A stretch of 64,000 bases of DNA from Sipunculus nudus (GCA_026874595.1 CM049316.1:34419339-34483338); one strand, 5' to 3'. Shown: positions 1 to 13,253, numbered from the stretch's first letter. A program made the numbers and translations. Notes: a model not told the origin generated them from the letters alone.

Positions 1-1607
1 TGGACCTTATTGCTAGAAACTTTGGACAATTCCGTCGTTCCTATGTATCTAAAGAACAGTCTGATTGCATGTTGATCGTATACGCGTTGTGAACTCTACC
101 TTACATTTATGGTTCTCAGGTATTGCCGTCCAGCTGACAGTGAATGCAATATTTCCAGAACAGCTCAGCCTTTCTAGTATAACATCTTGTAAGAAAGGTC
201 TGTCTCACAGTCCCTGGTTAATTTCAGGGTGTTTAGATGACAGGCCTAATAAGTTGTTATGTATTTAATATGTAACTTAAATTAAAAGGAATCGCCTTGG
301 TTTTAGATTTAAATAAGTGAAGGCTTTCTTATTCTTAACTACAGAATATTTTTCATAAGAGGTTCTTAAATTAGAGTTTCTAAGTTGATTTATTTTTTTA
401 ATTTTAATGATTTACTTTTAGAAAAAGCGAATGTCATATATGGTGCGAGATCATGTAAAATAAAATAAAGGTAACACAATACACTTCAGAAATTTTTCCT
501 TGGATGGGGTTAATGTTCATAATATCACAGAAAACATAGACATCATTTAAAATTTTATCTGATCAATTAAAAAAATAGCAAGGTTTTTCTGATAAACCAA
601 ACTTAAATATTTTAATAAAAGTTTTACTTTAATAATGTAATATGCAGTATTAATGCACAAGGTTCATGGCTGTCGCTGCAACAGTAAAACTTAACGGATG
701 GACGGACGGACCGTTGCTATACCATAAAAAGTCCCGTCAAAGATAGGCGTATGTATACACGTATTTCGAGGATCCTTTCTAACATTTGACCAACAAATGG
801 TTTATTATACCATGATTACGTTTTTATCTCAATATATGGGGAAAACGTTCACTAATATTGCAGTAAAAAGATCAAACAAAATGCTGTCCGTCCGCATCTT
901 TTTTTGTTTACTGAGTGGGAAATCAATCAGAAATATGTTATTAATTTTTTACGCTAATAGTCGCTACCAAATTGTCAAATTTAATCCGTGTCACACTTTT
1001 TTGTCACTCGATTTAATTTATTTTATCTTTCATTTAGGCCAGTACCGCTTGTAAATATTTATTGGGATTCAAAATCTGGTCACCAGCGTGAGGATCAAAT
1101 ACGCGCCATTTCTTAAAAAAAAGTTGTCCCTCTCACGCGGCTCCTTCAAAGTTCACCGAATTTTCCTTTGTGTTCACATATGAAGCTATCAGTATGTAAT
1201 CAAGAGAGGCCTTGCACTTATAAAGTATAAAAAGTGAAATAATCATTTTCATATTAGATTTCTTTCCTCCAATTATATGTTTTGAAAGCCTTTGGTAGGT
1301 GCCTGTTTGAAAAAGAACACGCCTAAAGTCATGATCTTCCGTAATTTCTGATACTCCTGTCAGCAACAGTCAAACTTTACATTGTGCAAATCTTCGTTGT
1401 TCATGTTGAGTTAAAACTTAAATTTCGTGTACTGCAATCCAACTGGTTCATGTAAGTAAGTGTACTTTTTGTAGCTCTTCATGTATCTATTTTTGTACTA
1501 TATTAATTTTAAATCATGTGGTTACCTTCAAATCGGCGGGGCTGTATTTTGTGGGTTTTCAGATTTTTCAAATTTTTCCGGGCTTCCTTTTTTGCTCTCA
1601 GTCATCA

Positions 1608-1620
<13 letters not shown>
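1..1620 (+). repeat. Large family P repeat, copy 1, first part
   Basis: Matching sequence is found at 21116-22300 (copy 2) and 35270-37240 (copy 3), all in the same orientation. Shared anchors include the segment around GGCTGTCGCTGCAACAGTAA (670-690 and 21310-21330), ACGTATTTCGAGGATCCTTT (759-778, also 36597-36616), the GTAGGTGCCTGTTTGAAAA segment (near 1295, 21977 and 37140), and TGTACTGCAATCCAACTGGTT (1430-1450, 22112-22132). Copy 1 is cut by the window start and by an AT microsatellite at 1614. Many frameshifts separate the copies, so they are old. Confidence 0.7.

Positions 1621-1668
<48 letters not shown>
1614..1668. repeat. (TA)n microsatellite
   Basis: Uninterrupted TA dinucleotides. 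Two short open frames across it encode only alternating Tyr-Ile and are not genes. A second TA tract lies at 2581-2629. Confidence 0.95.
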
Positions 1669-1672
<4 letters not shown>

Positions 1673-1809
1673 CAGAACCTAATATCAACAGATCATGTAT
1701 GCGTGATGAACATAAATTTTGTAATGGAGATTAAAAAAAATCAGATTTTGTAATACTAGGCAGCGTGAAATGTCTAGGGGAATGAATAAAGAAGTCAGTG
1801 GGTTTTTTT

Positions 1810-2581
1810 AACAAATAATTATAATTTATTCTTAAAACAATCCTAAAATTACAATACACTAAATCAATACAATGACACAGTATAACAACAGTACAACAGT
1901 AAATCAATACAAGTATATGAATAAAGTGTACAGTACCTGGATACCACCACTGTCACAGCGACAACAAGTCCTTTATAACGTACAACCTAGATGAACAGTT
2001 CACATAAATCTTCACAGAGAATAACCGTCCAATTCATTCACAAAATCGATTTGTTGTAATACAAAAGTGAATTTCTTGTTATAATCCCGAAAGCATACTG
2101 AAGACCATTTAAGATCCGTCACAAATTTAGAAGAAATTTTCTGCCGTCGACACTGAACTGCCGCACTTATCGGAATAGGTCCACAACTGACATAAACTCT
2201 TCTGTGTCCGCTGGAATACATCCCTCCTCTCTCTCTCGGCTCTAAAAAGCAGCCCCTTTATATTACTTTTCACCTCAAGCCGAGAACTTTCCATTTCTTG
2301 AACAATCCAAAGAACCCAATAGTACACACGTGACAGGAAACATCTAGAACTACATCGCTGTGTTTCTACATATCAGAGTTCACACGCAGGCTGGCCAGGC
2401 GAGAAAGCCCCAGATTAGCATGACCGCTGTGTTTACACGTGGGCCGCAACCGGCCAGCTAGAACGAGGAAAGCTGTAGCATAGCAACCCCCAGGGCTTGA
2501 GCCAAACACGAATCAGAATGTCAACAGCGCACAATAAAAGAGACATGTCGACAGCTAACAATAAAACAGACACCTGTAACA
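1810..2581 (-). mobile_element. Possible solo LTR
   Basis: Read on the minus strand, the block starts TGTTACAGG, as many Ty3/gypsy-type LTRs do. It contains a TATA-like AATATAAAGGGG (complement of 2253-2264), then a GA-rich stretch, and near its end an AATAAA (1830-1825) before TTATTTGTTA. The order (TG start, TATA, polyadenylation signal, roughly 770 bases) fits an LTR. Its base composition differs from the AT-rich flanks. No 5 bp target duplication and no internal retroviral-type coding region were found, and the 3' terminus lacks a clean CA, so this remains tentative. Confidence 0.35.
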
Positions 2582-2588
2582 ATATATC

Positions 2589-2629
<41 letters not shown>

Positions 2630-3225
2630 TAAACAGTAGGCTATGTCCTTCGTTGATTAGATGAAATGGCGCATGAAGGTTTTGCCCCTGCGATGTGGAA
2701 TCAAAGGATCATTTTTTTGCAAATTGAGTTTGTCTTGTGAACAGTCCTTTATTTTAACAAAAATGAATATCTCATCCCTACAAGAAGAGGTCGACTCAAA
2801 AAGAGACTCTGACCCGAATGACCGCCAAAACCAGGTGTGCCTCAGACCAGAGAGCACGAATCTTCAAAGAAACAGACGATCCGGTCCACTAAGAAGAACA
2901 ATCGTTGGCAAGTGACAACAAGGAGATTTTGTTCACATTACAACAGAAACGATACAAATTAATATAATCTTGAAAGATATTTTATTTTTACGGTCCATGA
3001 ATCAACCCCTTATTTATGTCCTGTCCCCGTTTTGACTTTGTGGTCAATGTGATCGTTATTTCAAGTGTACCGCCTATAACTATCGCCCCCTATCGGTTGC
3101 TTCTGTAATGGGCACCCATACCATGGTTGTAATCATTCTATTCATAACCGCGTGATTTCAATTTTGCAACCGCTAATATCGTGACTTTGAAGTGACCGGG
3201 GATCAGAAGATAGCCATGGTATGTT
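2630..3225. other. Unassigned sequence
   Basis: No gene, repeat match or splice-bounded frame recognised. An 84 codon frame at 2661-2915 has no protein-like features. Confidence 0.5.
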
Positions 3226-3226
3226 A

Positions 3227-4205
3227 TATTGTCACAGTTTGCCTCTTTTGATACCCCACTTATCTGACAGATGGCAGCTCCTCTTAAGCAAGCTCGCCCT
3301 GAATACAGCCGTTCTAATAAGTATACACGTCTTAATTAGACAACCTGAGATTTTGGGGCTAGTTCCAAGGTTGTAATTATTACACACGTTTCAATGTGCC
3401 TTCTTCCGCTTTTAGACATTGATGATGATAAGAAGACACAAATTTGTATAAAGGAATAGTGGCTCTTTTAAAAAAGAATTAATTAATGACTGAAATAAAT
3501 AATCATCACCGCGTAAATATGGTAGGGGGCGGGGTGGCTCATGTGGTGAGACCGCGAAGCAGCAGAGGCAAGTCCCCGATGACCACCGGGATGGCACTGA
3601 GCAAAGAGGGCGTGGTATTGCATTGTGCATTTACCTTTATATTTTAAACATGGGACGCCCTCTCTCATTTATCTGATTACACTGGTGGTCATGCCCAGAG
3701 AATCTTGCCATACAAAGCAGCGGGTGAAACATAAAGGATATCAGGTATGAGCGCAGTGTACAACCGCTGCTTGAGGAGCGTAGTGGCCGATAGGAGAGGG
3801 TACCGCCAGTGCAGTGGAACCCCTTTAAGGATATAGTCTGTAATGATGCAATCAAATGTGTCCTTTCCTTTATTATTCCTGTTGTATTTATTTATTGAAG
3901 GTGTTTTTGGTGGAACGTGAAGGGGGTGTTAAGATCAGGGTTCGCCTCCCGTGCGCCACGTCTTTATGGGCCCTGGTCATGGTGATCTATCTTTCTACCT
4001 AAAGGTATACTATGCATCAAATTATGATGACGAAAAACCAGCATAAAAGCCATATTAACGGAATATACCTTGCAAAGTGTTGTTGTACATTTGATTTTAG
4101 CTCTGGGTACTTAAACAATTAATTTTAGTAATCATAAACTTATTCAAAGATGTTTGGCTAAAACTGGTGCCCATGATCCTAAATTTGAAATTCACGTGGA
4201 ATAGT
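3227..4205 (+). repeat. Large family P repeat, copy 1, second part
   Basis: The block starts TTGTCACAGTTTGCC and matches 37241-37560 plus 39110-40760. Shared landmarks are GACAGATGGCA, GAGACCGCGAAGCAGCA (GAGACCACGAAGCAGCA in copy 3), CTTGCCATACAAAGCA, GGGAGAGGGTACC and GGTCATGGT followed by a TTTCTAC(C/T)TAAAGGT motif. In copy 3 it follows the first part directly, whereas here the two parts are separated by about 1.6 kb of other sequence, including the LTR-like block. Confidence 0.7.
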
Positions 4206-4659
4206 CAGGTGGCTAAGCGACAAAGTCTGGCAATTTCGTTACAGATTGGATAAAATCATCTAACTTTTTAGGTGGATAGAATACATCCAGGCTGTTGAAT
4301 CTAGAAGAACTGCCCATGTGAACTTCATACTGGTTTCGTTTTAACGCATAAGAATTATTGCCCTTGCACACAGAAATAACGAAATTTAGCAATAAAACAG
4401 AAGGACGAGGAAAGGGAATATCACTTAAGTCCAATTTATATGTATAAAATCTTGCACATGATATAAAAAATAAAAAAAAAAAAAATAGTTTCCAGTTGAG
4501 TCTGTTTAGGTTTTTATTATGAAATCCACATAACACCAAATGTCACGTGACCATGACAGCCTGTCGTCCGTCTGTCTGTTAGTCCGTTATTTTGTTAACA
4601 GGGCAAACATCGTAACCGCTGGACCCAGAAATTTCTAAGTAAAAAGCTATATAGTTCCA

Positions 4660-5850
4660 TAAAATAATCTTCTTAGAAGCCTGAAATTAGGTCACTGTGA
4701 CACATATATCCGAGCTATCGGGCTTATATATATACCCCCAAAAATTTAAATTAAATTGATACAAAGCTCCAATATCTCAATAAATACTGCATTGATAGCC
4801 ATGATTCTTTTTATGCATATTGATCATTTAGTGTTTCAATAAATAACGCATTGATAGCCATGATTTTTTTATGCATATTGATAATCTAGTATTTCATTAG
4901 GTCCTGAAGATCTGTATGTTTTCTTCTAATAAGTAATCATTTTCTCTGTTTTGAGGCTGTCAAATGAAGAAGTCCGAGAGAAAACAGGGCTCAAACCATA
5001 TTCGTTAGACCTAGAAACCTTTAATTATACATGCAGGAAGGTCCTTGGCGAATGTCCTGGGAAACAAGAAATTAGTTCATGGTGACCTATATTATTTGTG
5101 TTACTGGTCGAAATTATGATGCTGAGCACCCAGAGAGTCAGAAAGGGCACAAATTTTATCCATTTGGCCTTGAGTCTTTTAGAATGACACTCAGGGAGGC
5201 TCTGGATAAATGTCTTCAGAAACAAGAAAATTTTGTTACCGAGACTAACATACTGTAACCGTACGTTAGGCCTAGAATCTTCTAAAGCAACCTCCAGGGA
5301 GTTTCTGAGCATTATGCTTTCAATCAATTCACCTCGAAAACCTAAACTTATTTCATGATGACATACATTGTACGAGTAACTGGCCTAATAAAATTACTTT
5401 GAGCATCCTGATAGTTAGGTGGGGCATCAAATTATATCCTTTTGACCTAGAAACATCTTACTTATGGAGGACCTATGGAAAATTCCTTGGAAACTTGAAA
5501 TTAGGTCATGGTGACATATATTATGCAAGCAACTGGTCAGAAATATAATAAGAGAACCAAGGCAGCCTTGTATGGCACCAGACTTTACTGTTTGACCTAG
5601 AACCTTCTTATATGACACCCCGGGAGGTTCGGCAAGTCTCCTTTGAATACTTAAATTAGGTCACTGTGACCTATATTTTCTGAGCTATGGGCAGAAAAAA
5701 TTTTGAGCATCCAGAAAATCGGACAGGTCACAAACCTTAAATGTTTGCTGTTGCAATATATTTCTATATATAATGGGAGGTCATTGTAAAGTCCAAAATA
5801 AGCTAGGTCACTGTGACCTATAATCTACGATCTGTTTTCAAACAATATGA
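4660..5850 (+). repeat. Degenerate tandem array (GACCTAGAA.. / GGTCACTGTGACCTA units)
   Basis: Several diverged units of roughly 150-260 bases recur here, each with GACCTAGAA(A/C)C(A/T)T, a CAGGAAG/GGGAGG segment, AAATTAGGTCA(C/T)(T/G)GTGAC and GAGCATCC. Related single units occur at 16047-16075, 44725-44830 and, reversed, 46868-46960. A separate 64 bp tandem duplication (ATTGATAGCCATGATT) occupies 4772-4896. Confidence 0.6.
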
Positions 5851-5904
5851 TTTGAGTACCCTTTAATTCACAAGAAATCCAGTCATCGCAGTTTGAGGCA
5901 GAAA

Positions 5905-6740
5905 TATCAAACACCTGCTTTAGTCTGTTCAACCGAACACACCTGTTTAAGTTTTTTTTTCAACCGAGAACACCATTATGGTCTGTAAAACCTAGAACAC
6001 CTGCTTTAGTCTTATCAACCGAGCACACCTATTATATTCTGTTTAACCAATCACACCTGTTATTGTTTGTTCAGGAAAACATATCTGCTTTAGCGTGTTC
6101 AACCAAGCACACCTGTTTTAGTTTGTTTTACCAAGCATACCTATTTAAGCCTGTTCATCTAAGCACACCTGTTTAGTCTGTTTAACCAAGCACACCTAGT
6201 TTAGCCTGTTCAACTAAGCCAACCAGTTTTAGTCTACTCAACCCGGCAACTGTTTTAATCTGTTCTACTGAGCACACTTGGAAAAGTCTGTCCAACCGAA
6301 GACATCTATATAAGTCTGTTCAACCAAATACTCCTGTATTTGTTGTTCAACGGAGCACACCTGATATTGTCTTTTCAACAAGGGCTAGGCACAACTGCTT
6401 TAGTCATTTCAACCGAGCTCACCTATTACACCGTGTATGGTCTGTTCAGGAAAGCATACCTGCTTTAAAGTGTTCATCCTAGCATGCCTGTTTTAGTATA
6501 TTCAAATGGCACACCTGTTTTAGTCTGGTTGACCGGGTATACCATAACATGTTATGGTCTGTTCAATAAAGAACACCTGCTTTGGTCTGTTCAAACAGAC
6601 ATACCTGTAATGGTCTGTTTAGCCAAGCAGACCTGTTATGGCCTTTTTACTACGAACACCGGCTTTAGTCTGTTCAACCAAGTACAGCGGTTTAATCTAT
6701 TCAACAGGGCACACGTCTTAATTTCTGCCCCCCTATTGCC
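5905..6740 (+). repeat. Minisatellite, about 28-30 bp unit
   Basis: Around 28 imperfect units have the consensus TTCAACCAAGCACACCTGTTTTAGTCTG. The units differ by point changes and small indels. The 101 codon open frame at 6484-6789 is simply this repeat read in one frame, which explains its repeated LFN/LVW-like peptides. Confidence 0.8.
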
Positions 6741-6779
6741 AGCTGAGCTGACTAACCCTAATAGACTGCAGGTTTCTTA

Positions 6780-8611
6780 TACAATATAAAACACAAGGGA
6801 CCCATGGGTAAAGGCGCTCAGCTGAAGTTTGAAATTTTTGCAAATGCAAACTATACAAAATATTCTATTGTTATGTTTTTCATAAATATAAGCATATGAG
6901 AAGCTCAAAGGAATGTGGCATTCCTACTTGGTTATAGTAAAGTTCTAAATATATGATTGCAAAACTAATACTCTTACAAGACTGTCATGAATAAAAACAG
7001 GAAAAGTTTTGAGATACTGTGATGCATATGAAACATTTACAGATGGACAGGCAAGTGGACAGATTGGACTAATACCTTTATTTCAATTTCAAGGGAATAA
7101 TGCATTTAAGTTTATATTAAAGCCTATTTTTTAGCATATCCACTTTTTCCATTAATAGCTTTTATCAGATTCATTTTTTTATTTACAAGTTTTATAAATT
7201 TGTAATAAACAATCTGAAAATATAAGTTAAAATATCAGAATTCTGAGTTGCAATCATTATTCATCCAGAGTGTAGCTCATATCGGGTCATATTATGCATA
7301 CACATATATTTTATTATTTTTAAATCACAAATGTTTAAACTGAAATTAAAAGAAAAAAAATGTCACAATATGGCATCTTCAAGATTATTCCTTGAATCAC
7401 TATTAAACAGTTTTGTTAATTGGAGCTTTCAGTACATGCTTAATTTTATTCACCAAATAAAAGATTCAGTTAATTTGATAAAATAAAAATATCTTTTCAC
7501 ATAAAGTATACACACTGGTAGGTGAATGAGGAGCAAATAACAATGTGCTAATTACAATCTCAGCTATTATTTATTACTGGAATTAATTTCACACATGGTG
7601 AAGTTTTTACTCTTCTGAAGTAAAGAATTACTTATCTGATGAACATCCACACTTCAATAGCAATACACCACTTTGTGGACACAATTAAATGTGCACTTTA
7701 TTCATTATTCTAGCATAGCTAATACAGAAATTATCTAGTTTATTGCACCAGTCGGGGGGGGGGGTGAGTGCAGGGCAGAGGGGAAGCCGGCTAATAGTGG
7801 CAAAGATGAGCCAAAGCAAGCTGCTTGGAGAGGGTTACATAACACTAGTGAAGGCTGTACTACTAGTAGGTTTTGATGTAAACAACACTTGGCATGGTGT
7901 AAGAAAACATGTATAAAAGCTTTTTCTTTTCAATCAATTCCTTTGAAAATTCAGATTTAAAAATATCAAATCCTTATGTATATATGCTGTGAGAATCAAA
8001 TCAACAGTGCTTACAGGGAAAAACGTGCCAAAGCCAAAGTTGGACAAAATTTGAGGTATTGCTTTTTTATGCTAATAACTTTAAAAATTTGCAGAATTCA
8101 GATCTAATTTTGGGTAAATAATTGAATCTTGATTTAATAAACATTTATCCCTGAAAAAAAGTCTTCAGCTTCAGCAATTCTCATGTTAGGTGAGTAAATT
8201 TATTTCCTGATTAAAAAAAAAAAGAATGGCATTATATTTGGGCCCATAACTTCAAAATAATACTCAATACTGACCTAATTGGTATGTTAACAGAAAATGT
8301 ATAAAAATATGAATTCTAAATATGATTACAAATAGGTCAGTGGTTTTGATATTAGGCAGCCTTGAAGTGTAACAATGTTTTTTTTTTTTTTTTTTTTTTT
8401 GAAAACGAAGGTTTTCCTTAATATTTCAAAGGAACGAAGTCCTAGTGACCCAAATTTCGGTATGGTAGGAGATTTTGGGGACATCTAACTGTATGCAAAT
8501 TTTCGGATTCATATGTCCAACAGTTTCCCCTATGCCCTGTTATCGGACGGCCGGACAAAGGACAAAGGACCACGACTATAGCTCAGATGACGTATAGTCA
8601 GCTGAGCTAAA
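6780..8611 (+). repeat. Dispersed repeat family Q, copy 1
   Basis: The block begins at about ACACAAGGGACCCATGGGTA and GCTCAGCTGAA, also seen at 23547-23583. Further weak matches occur (for example GGGCCCATAACTTC at 8240 against GGGTCCGCAACTTC at 24606). It ends with a GGACGG-rich segment and GTCAGCTGAGCTAAAAA, a tail style also present at 47025-47041. It includes a T tract at 8378-8400. No coding region. Confidence 0.5.
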
Positions 8612-8715
8612 AATGATAGCAAAATTTAGGGATAAAATCTAAAAAGGTCATGAAATTAGCAATTTATAAATTTATGACTATTTTATGTTTATTTTAGAAT
8701 GTCATTCCCACTACT

Positions 8716-8822
8716 GCCCAATGGACCACCTTAGGTAGTCCGGTCGATTTCTCAAGCAGGTCCTGGTCCAGTTCACCTGTAGCCGCTCCAGTGGGTGGAC
8801 CGGTCCGCTTTGACCAGTCCAT
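8716..8822. repeat. GGTCC/GGACC motif cluster
   Basis: About 100 bases carry repeated GGTCC, GGACC and GGTCCAGTTC-like words (for example TAGTCCGGTC, GGTCCTGGTCC, GTGGACCGGTCC). This resembles the subterminal motif clusters of the hAT-like elements elsewhere in the window, but no partner end was found. Confidence 0.35.
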
Positions 8823-9495
8823 TTATTTAATTGTCATTATGATTTAAATAAAATTGTATTTTCTTTATTCTGCTTTTATTCTACATAATAGTTTGATTAC
8901 ATATATTTGATCCAATATTAACAACACAGAATATCACATACACAGCAAACCGTGCAATTAATGTAATGAATGGCAAGACTTGGGTTTTATTCTTATAATG
9001 AAAACACTGGAATATTTTGTATAACTGTGCACACTGAATACTGAATGTATTAAATGTATAGAAACTGTCCTTATTATAAAATTGATAGACAGTGAAACAG
9101 GTTATTGTGTTACTCAGCAGGGGATAATGAATCAAATTTTGAAAATGTAACTTCAATCGCCAGTCAATAACAAAATAAGAAAATGAACTGTAAATACACG
9201 GAGAACAAATATATAAAATAACACATTGTAAAATGTATATTATTATACCATTGCTGCCACTGTTTATACACATTTCACGTAACTAAAGAGTGAATGTTTT
9301 GAATGTTTAATTACACTCTGTTTATAAGAACAATTGTAGGTTGAAACTAAATGTCTTCAATTTTATTCAAACTTTTATAAATTAGGTAGAGTGATCCAGT
9401 CCAAATACAGGTTGCCGGTCTGCACCTCTAGTCATATCAATTTCAAAATAAAAAGCAGTCAGCAAGGGAGATCGATATGATAAGTTTTTACTCAC

Positions 9496-9624
9496 CGATA
9501 TATGTGTATACTCATTGCTCCGGGAACGTTCCACATAAACTCTCCTTTGTATCTCGTGTATATCGCACACAGTAAATCGTACGTAATCGAAGTCTTCTAA
9601 CTTCTCGCACATTCTGCCAGTCAT
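9496..9624 (-). pseudogene. Glutamine synthetase-like first exon, diverged duplicate
   Basis: The open frame from ATG at 9624 reads MTGRMCEKLEDFDYVRFTVCDIHEIQRRV, clearly related to the 31.8 kb exon, and the donor ATATCG/GTGAGTAAAAA is also conserved. Between these the copy carries small deletions. It is 129 bases long instead of 145, so it ends in phase 0 rather than phase 1 and would throw a standard second exon out of frame. The last dozen residues are unlike the family, as expected after a frameshift. No second catalytic exon is visible between here and position 1. It may be a relic, or the start of a paralogue whose remaining exon lies left of the window and whose phase has changed. Confidence 0.75.
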
Positions 9625-10034
9625 GATCGCCTTTGTGGTATTAAAGGGATTGTTGAAACCCTCAGAGGATTCATTCAAATGTACTGAGATCTAGATAGAC
9701 ACAAGTGTAGCAAACAAACGAACAGGGACAAGGTAGTAGTTACTATATGTAAAAATGATTTTGATCCTGCAAGACGTGTGCCGTGATGTGGTTAAGGTAC
9801 AGTTAAATTACCCACTGCCAGATGATGCATGAGGGTTACATTTCAAGGTTACGCAGACACTAGATCAGCGGTTTTAAAACATCAAACGAATCCAGTCGCT
9901 TAATTATAATCGCCTTCTTTATCATGATAATAACAGGTTGGTTTTTTTTTCACTAGCGAGACAGTTCGGTCCGCTATTATGTAACAATATTCATTCTAAC
10001 AAACTGATAAAATTAAGAATTTCATAAATACGCA

Positions 10035-10056
10035 CCCCCCCCCCCCCCCCCCCCCC
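10035..10056. repeat. Poly-C tract
   Basis: Twenty-two consecutive C. The 9.65-11.70 kb interval otherwise holds a TA tract (10673-10690) and AT-rich sequence with no recognised gene. Confidence 0.9.
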
Positions 10057-11712
10057 AATTACGACCATTTTGCTCAGTTCCAAGGTTGGTCGCATGAGGC
10101 TCTACTGTACTGTGAATATACAATGACAATCAGGGCTTAAAAAGGAGAAAAACAAAAGGAAACAATACCATATGTTGAAAGATTACGGTATGAGCTGGAC
10201 TTTAAAGGAAAAAAAAAAAACAAAACTAACAGAATTACATTTTTAAACATGTTACTTTTCAGTGCATTATTAGGCTTAGGCTCCAATACATGTGTTATTG
10301 TTGCATTTAAGTTTAAACATACACATAAAATATATTGCACTAATATAGAATATTCAAAACAATTTATATAATAAATAATATAGGCAAATATATTAAATCC
10401 CAGTGGGATACGTTTGTCCAGAATAAAATACTTCCACAAATAGATGTGTCGAGCCAAGATCCATGTAGGTGGCAACATAACGCTGAGTTACGTTAACTCT
10501 CAAAAAATATATTTACATGTCAAAGTTGATATGTATGTACTTTGTATGAAAAATAAAATTTTAGCGTGGTTAAGCGTGATTTGGCGGAAATGCTTATACG
10601 CTGATATTCTTCATGCTAGTAAGGAAATATATATTAGGCTGCCGCTGTAATGTTACATAAGTTTAGTTATTTCTATATATATATATATAAATATATAAAT
10701 GGAAGAACTTATATATATATATGTGTGTGCGTGTGTTATAACTACGCCGATCGGTGCCACAAATCTAACATTTGCAACCCACCGACCGGCTCAAACGATC
10801 TAAAAGGCCGTCACTTGATAAAAAGCGACTAGCAATAATGAACCTTTGGTTATTTATTACCCCAAACTCAATTAAAGTTTTACTTCATAAGTATATTTAC
10901 ACAAATGAATCAATTGAGAACGAAAATTATTATAAAAAAATATTTTTAACCTAAAGGACAACGCACAGGTAAGGCTTATATATGGCGAACCGGGGTTTGT
11001 GCACGTAGTTTAAGTACCTGAAATTATAATAATTTATGCGGAACGAAATCGGGAAAACACCCGGATACCGTATGTAATGGGCTTCTGGCGGGGTTATGGT
11101 TACAGTGCACATCCAGAAAGGTCCAGTTTAACATGTCTGTCTAAAAGTATCAGTATCTGCGAAGGGCCTGAGGGTCCGCGTAGAATTTTCGAAGAATGGT
11201 TTATACCTGTTGCGTAGGTTTTTTTTTTCATTGGGGTGTTTGATTGGCAATAACGGCAATATTCACGCTTGCTCGAACAGGGGGGTGTCTAAAGGGGATG
11301 TGCACCCCCTCAAAAGGTGGAAGTTGTTTTTCAAAGTAAATCGGTGCAATTTGATGAATTATTTTGTTCAAATTCTTATTAAAATGGACATACAAATTAC
11401 AATTGAATATGAAATATTCGAAGGCGATGAATGATCACCGTTTATGAGTACAAACACATGGATTTATGATAGATAATATTTATATTTATATGACTGGTAG
11501 TGAGATTTCATTTGTTTTTCACTTTTGTTTACCGAGCTATTGAAAAGTTAATTACTTATAATTTCATCACTGCGATTAAAGAGATGGCCTGATCTCATCT
11601 TTATAGGAAATTTACTGACCAACAGGGTGCCGTGCAGCAGGCTGTTCCCGCTAATTTATGAGCGGTCTTAACGTATCCCACATAGCAGTGTGATACCAGT
11701 GCATACTACTAC

Positions 11713-13253
11713 CAGACCTTGGACCAATTCTGAATTGAATCGGAATTGAATTGGAATTAAAGGGAGACTTGAATGTATAGGAATTGAATTAAATAAAAAA
11801 ATGAAAATGAAATATTTTAATTGTAGTGAATTGAAGTTTACAGGGTCCACTGAATTGATCTGAAATGATGAACAAATGTTCTTCATCTCTTTTTTCCCCA
11901 AGTGCGGCTCATTGTAAAATGCTCTACAGTATAAGTAATTTGTATTGCCTTATATTACTTTTCCTTTCCTGCTGTGCCATAAAGCATCTAATCGATGATA
12001 CTGTGTTTACTTGTGCTGGTCCAGCGCTTCCGAGGATATGCCTATTGTTATACATCCAGTTTCTGGAGCTTGTCTGCCGGCCTTTATTCGCTTGGACCAA
12101 TTAACATCTACCTGGTGACCAGTGTTTCTAATTACCTAAGATACTCTACTGGCTAGAATAATTAACATCCATGAGAAAACGAAATACATCCTATAAAATT
12201 CTGCTCTTTGATGACAAAAATTACATGGCACACGAGTGCTCCTTCAAGCACCAAGTGTCTTGACTTTGCTATTGTAAGGGGTTATAAGAGTGATCTGCAC
12301 TCCCCCCCCCCCCCCGCCCTCTTTGGGATGTTTTGCCCAGCAAAACCTTCTTCGCTCACGAACTATCTATTTCAGATTTGAGAAATGAACAGTATGTATG
12401 TCAAAATGTGTATGTTCACCATGCCAATAAAGCATGACAAAAGTTCTGATCTTGCGCTGAGCAATCAATTCACAAATAAAAAGCTTATTCGCATTCATGT
12501 ACAGGATTAAACAAACTGTTAAGAATGAAATTTTGGCACTTCTCATACTATAGTTACGAGAATACGGTATAATTCAGGTATATATAACATGTTTGGTATG
12601 CAAATAGTCCCTTTTAATGTCTTATTCACACTGAACACATTTTAATAGATAAATAGAATATGCAGAATTTAAAAATATAAATAAAAACTTTGGGGGGAGG
12701 CATTTTTCCTTTTAACCATTTGGCCTTTTCTGTAAGCCTCCACCATCCCCATGTTCATGGCAACTTTATGTCTTTCATCACCCATAACAAGGTTATTTGC
12801 ATATATATTTATTGCACTCAGTAATAATGTCCAAACATTTAAAATCCAGATAACCCTTTATCCGATTTTGGGTAGATTACCTGGTCTTAAGGAACAATAT
12901 CGCTCAACAGAACAAGTAAAATATGTCTGGTTGCTATGCCTTACCACATTAAATGGCAGAACTTGTGAGTAATGATACTTCAATTTGCAAATTCAACATA
13001 TTCCGAACAAAACTTGTGTACTAGTGCAAAAGTAAAAAAAAAAATACTCCTGTGCTATCACCTGCATCACACCAATGAAATGCATTCCAATGACTATTTA
13101 AATGTGCGAATTGAATTTGAATTGGAAAATAAAAATATTTGAATTGAATAGGAATAGATATTTTCCTCAAGCATATTGAATTGGAATTTAAGTTTCATAA
13201 AAGTTTTTTTCAATTGAATATGAATTGAGAAATTTTAATAGACCCCAGGTCTG
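11713..13253. mobile_element. Non-autonomous hAT-like transposon with GAATTGAATT subterminal repeats
   Basis: The left end reads CAGACCTTGGACCAATT and the right end, reverse-complemented, CAGACCTGGGGTCTATT. This CAGACCTxGG terminus is typical of hAT elements. The flanks ACTACTAC (11705-11712) and ACTACAAC (13254-13261) agree at 7 of 8 positions, as expected for an aged 8 bp target duplication. The first and last 150 bases carry many copies of GAATTGAATT/AATTGGAATT. No transposase is seen in the 1.54 kb interior, which holds a C tract at 12302-12315 and otherwise nothing recognised. It lies just downstream of the glutamine synthetase-like gene. Confidence 0.65.

Noticed and set aside
1481-1734. 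Open frames across the TA tract
   Set aside because: They consist largely of alternating Tyr-Ile codons from the microsatellite.
4213-4539. 108 codon minus-strand frame
   Set aside because: It includes a poly-A/T derived Phe run and has no recognisable domain, and no exon borders were seen.
6484-6789. 101 codon frame
   Set aside because: It is the 28-30 bp minisatellite read in one frame; the peptide repeats with the same period.
8881-9273. 130 codon minus-strand frame
   Set aside because: Very AT-rich, dominated by Ile, Phe, Tyr and Cys, with no motif or splice context; expected by chance.
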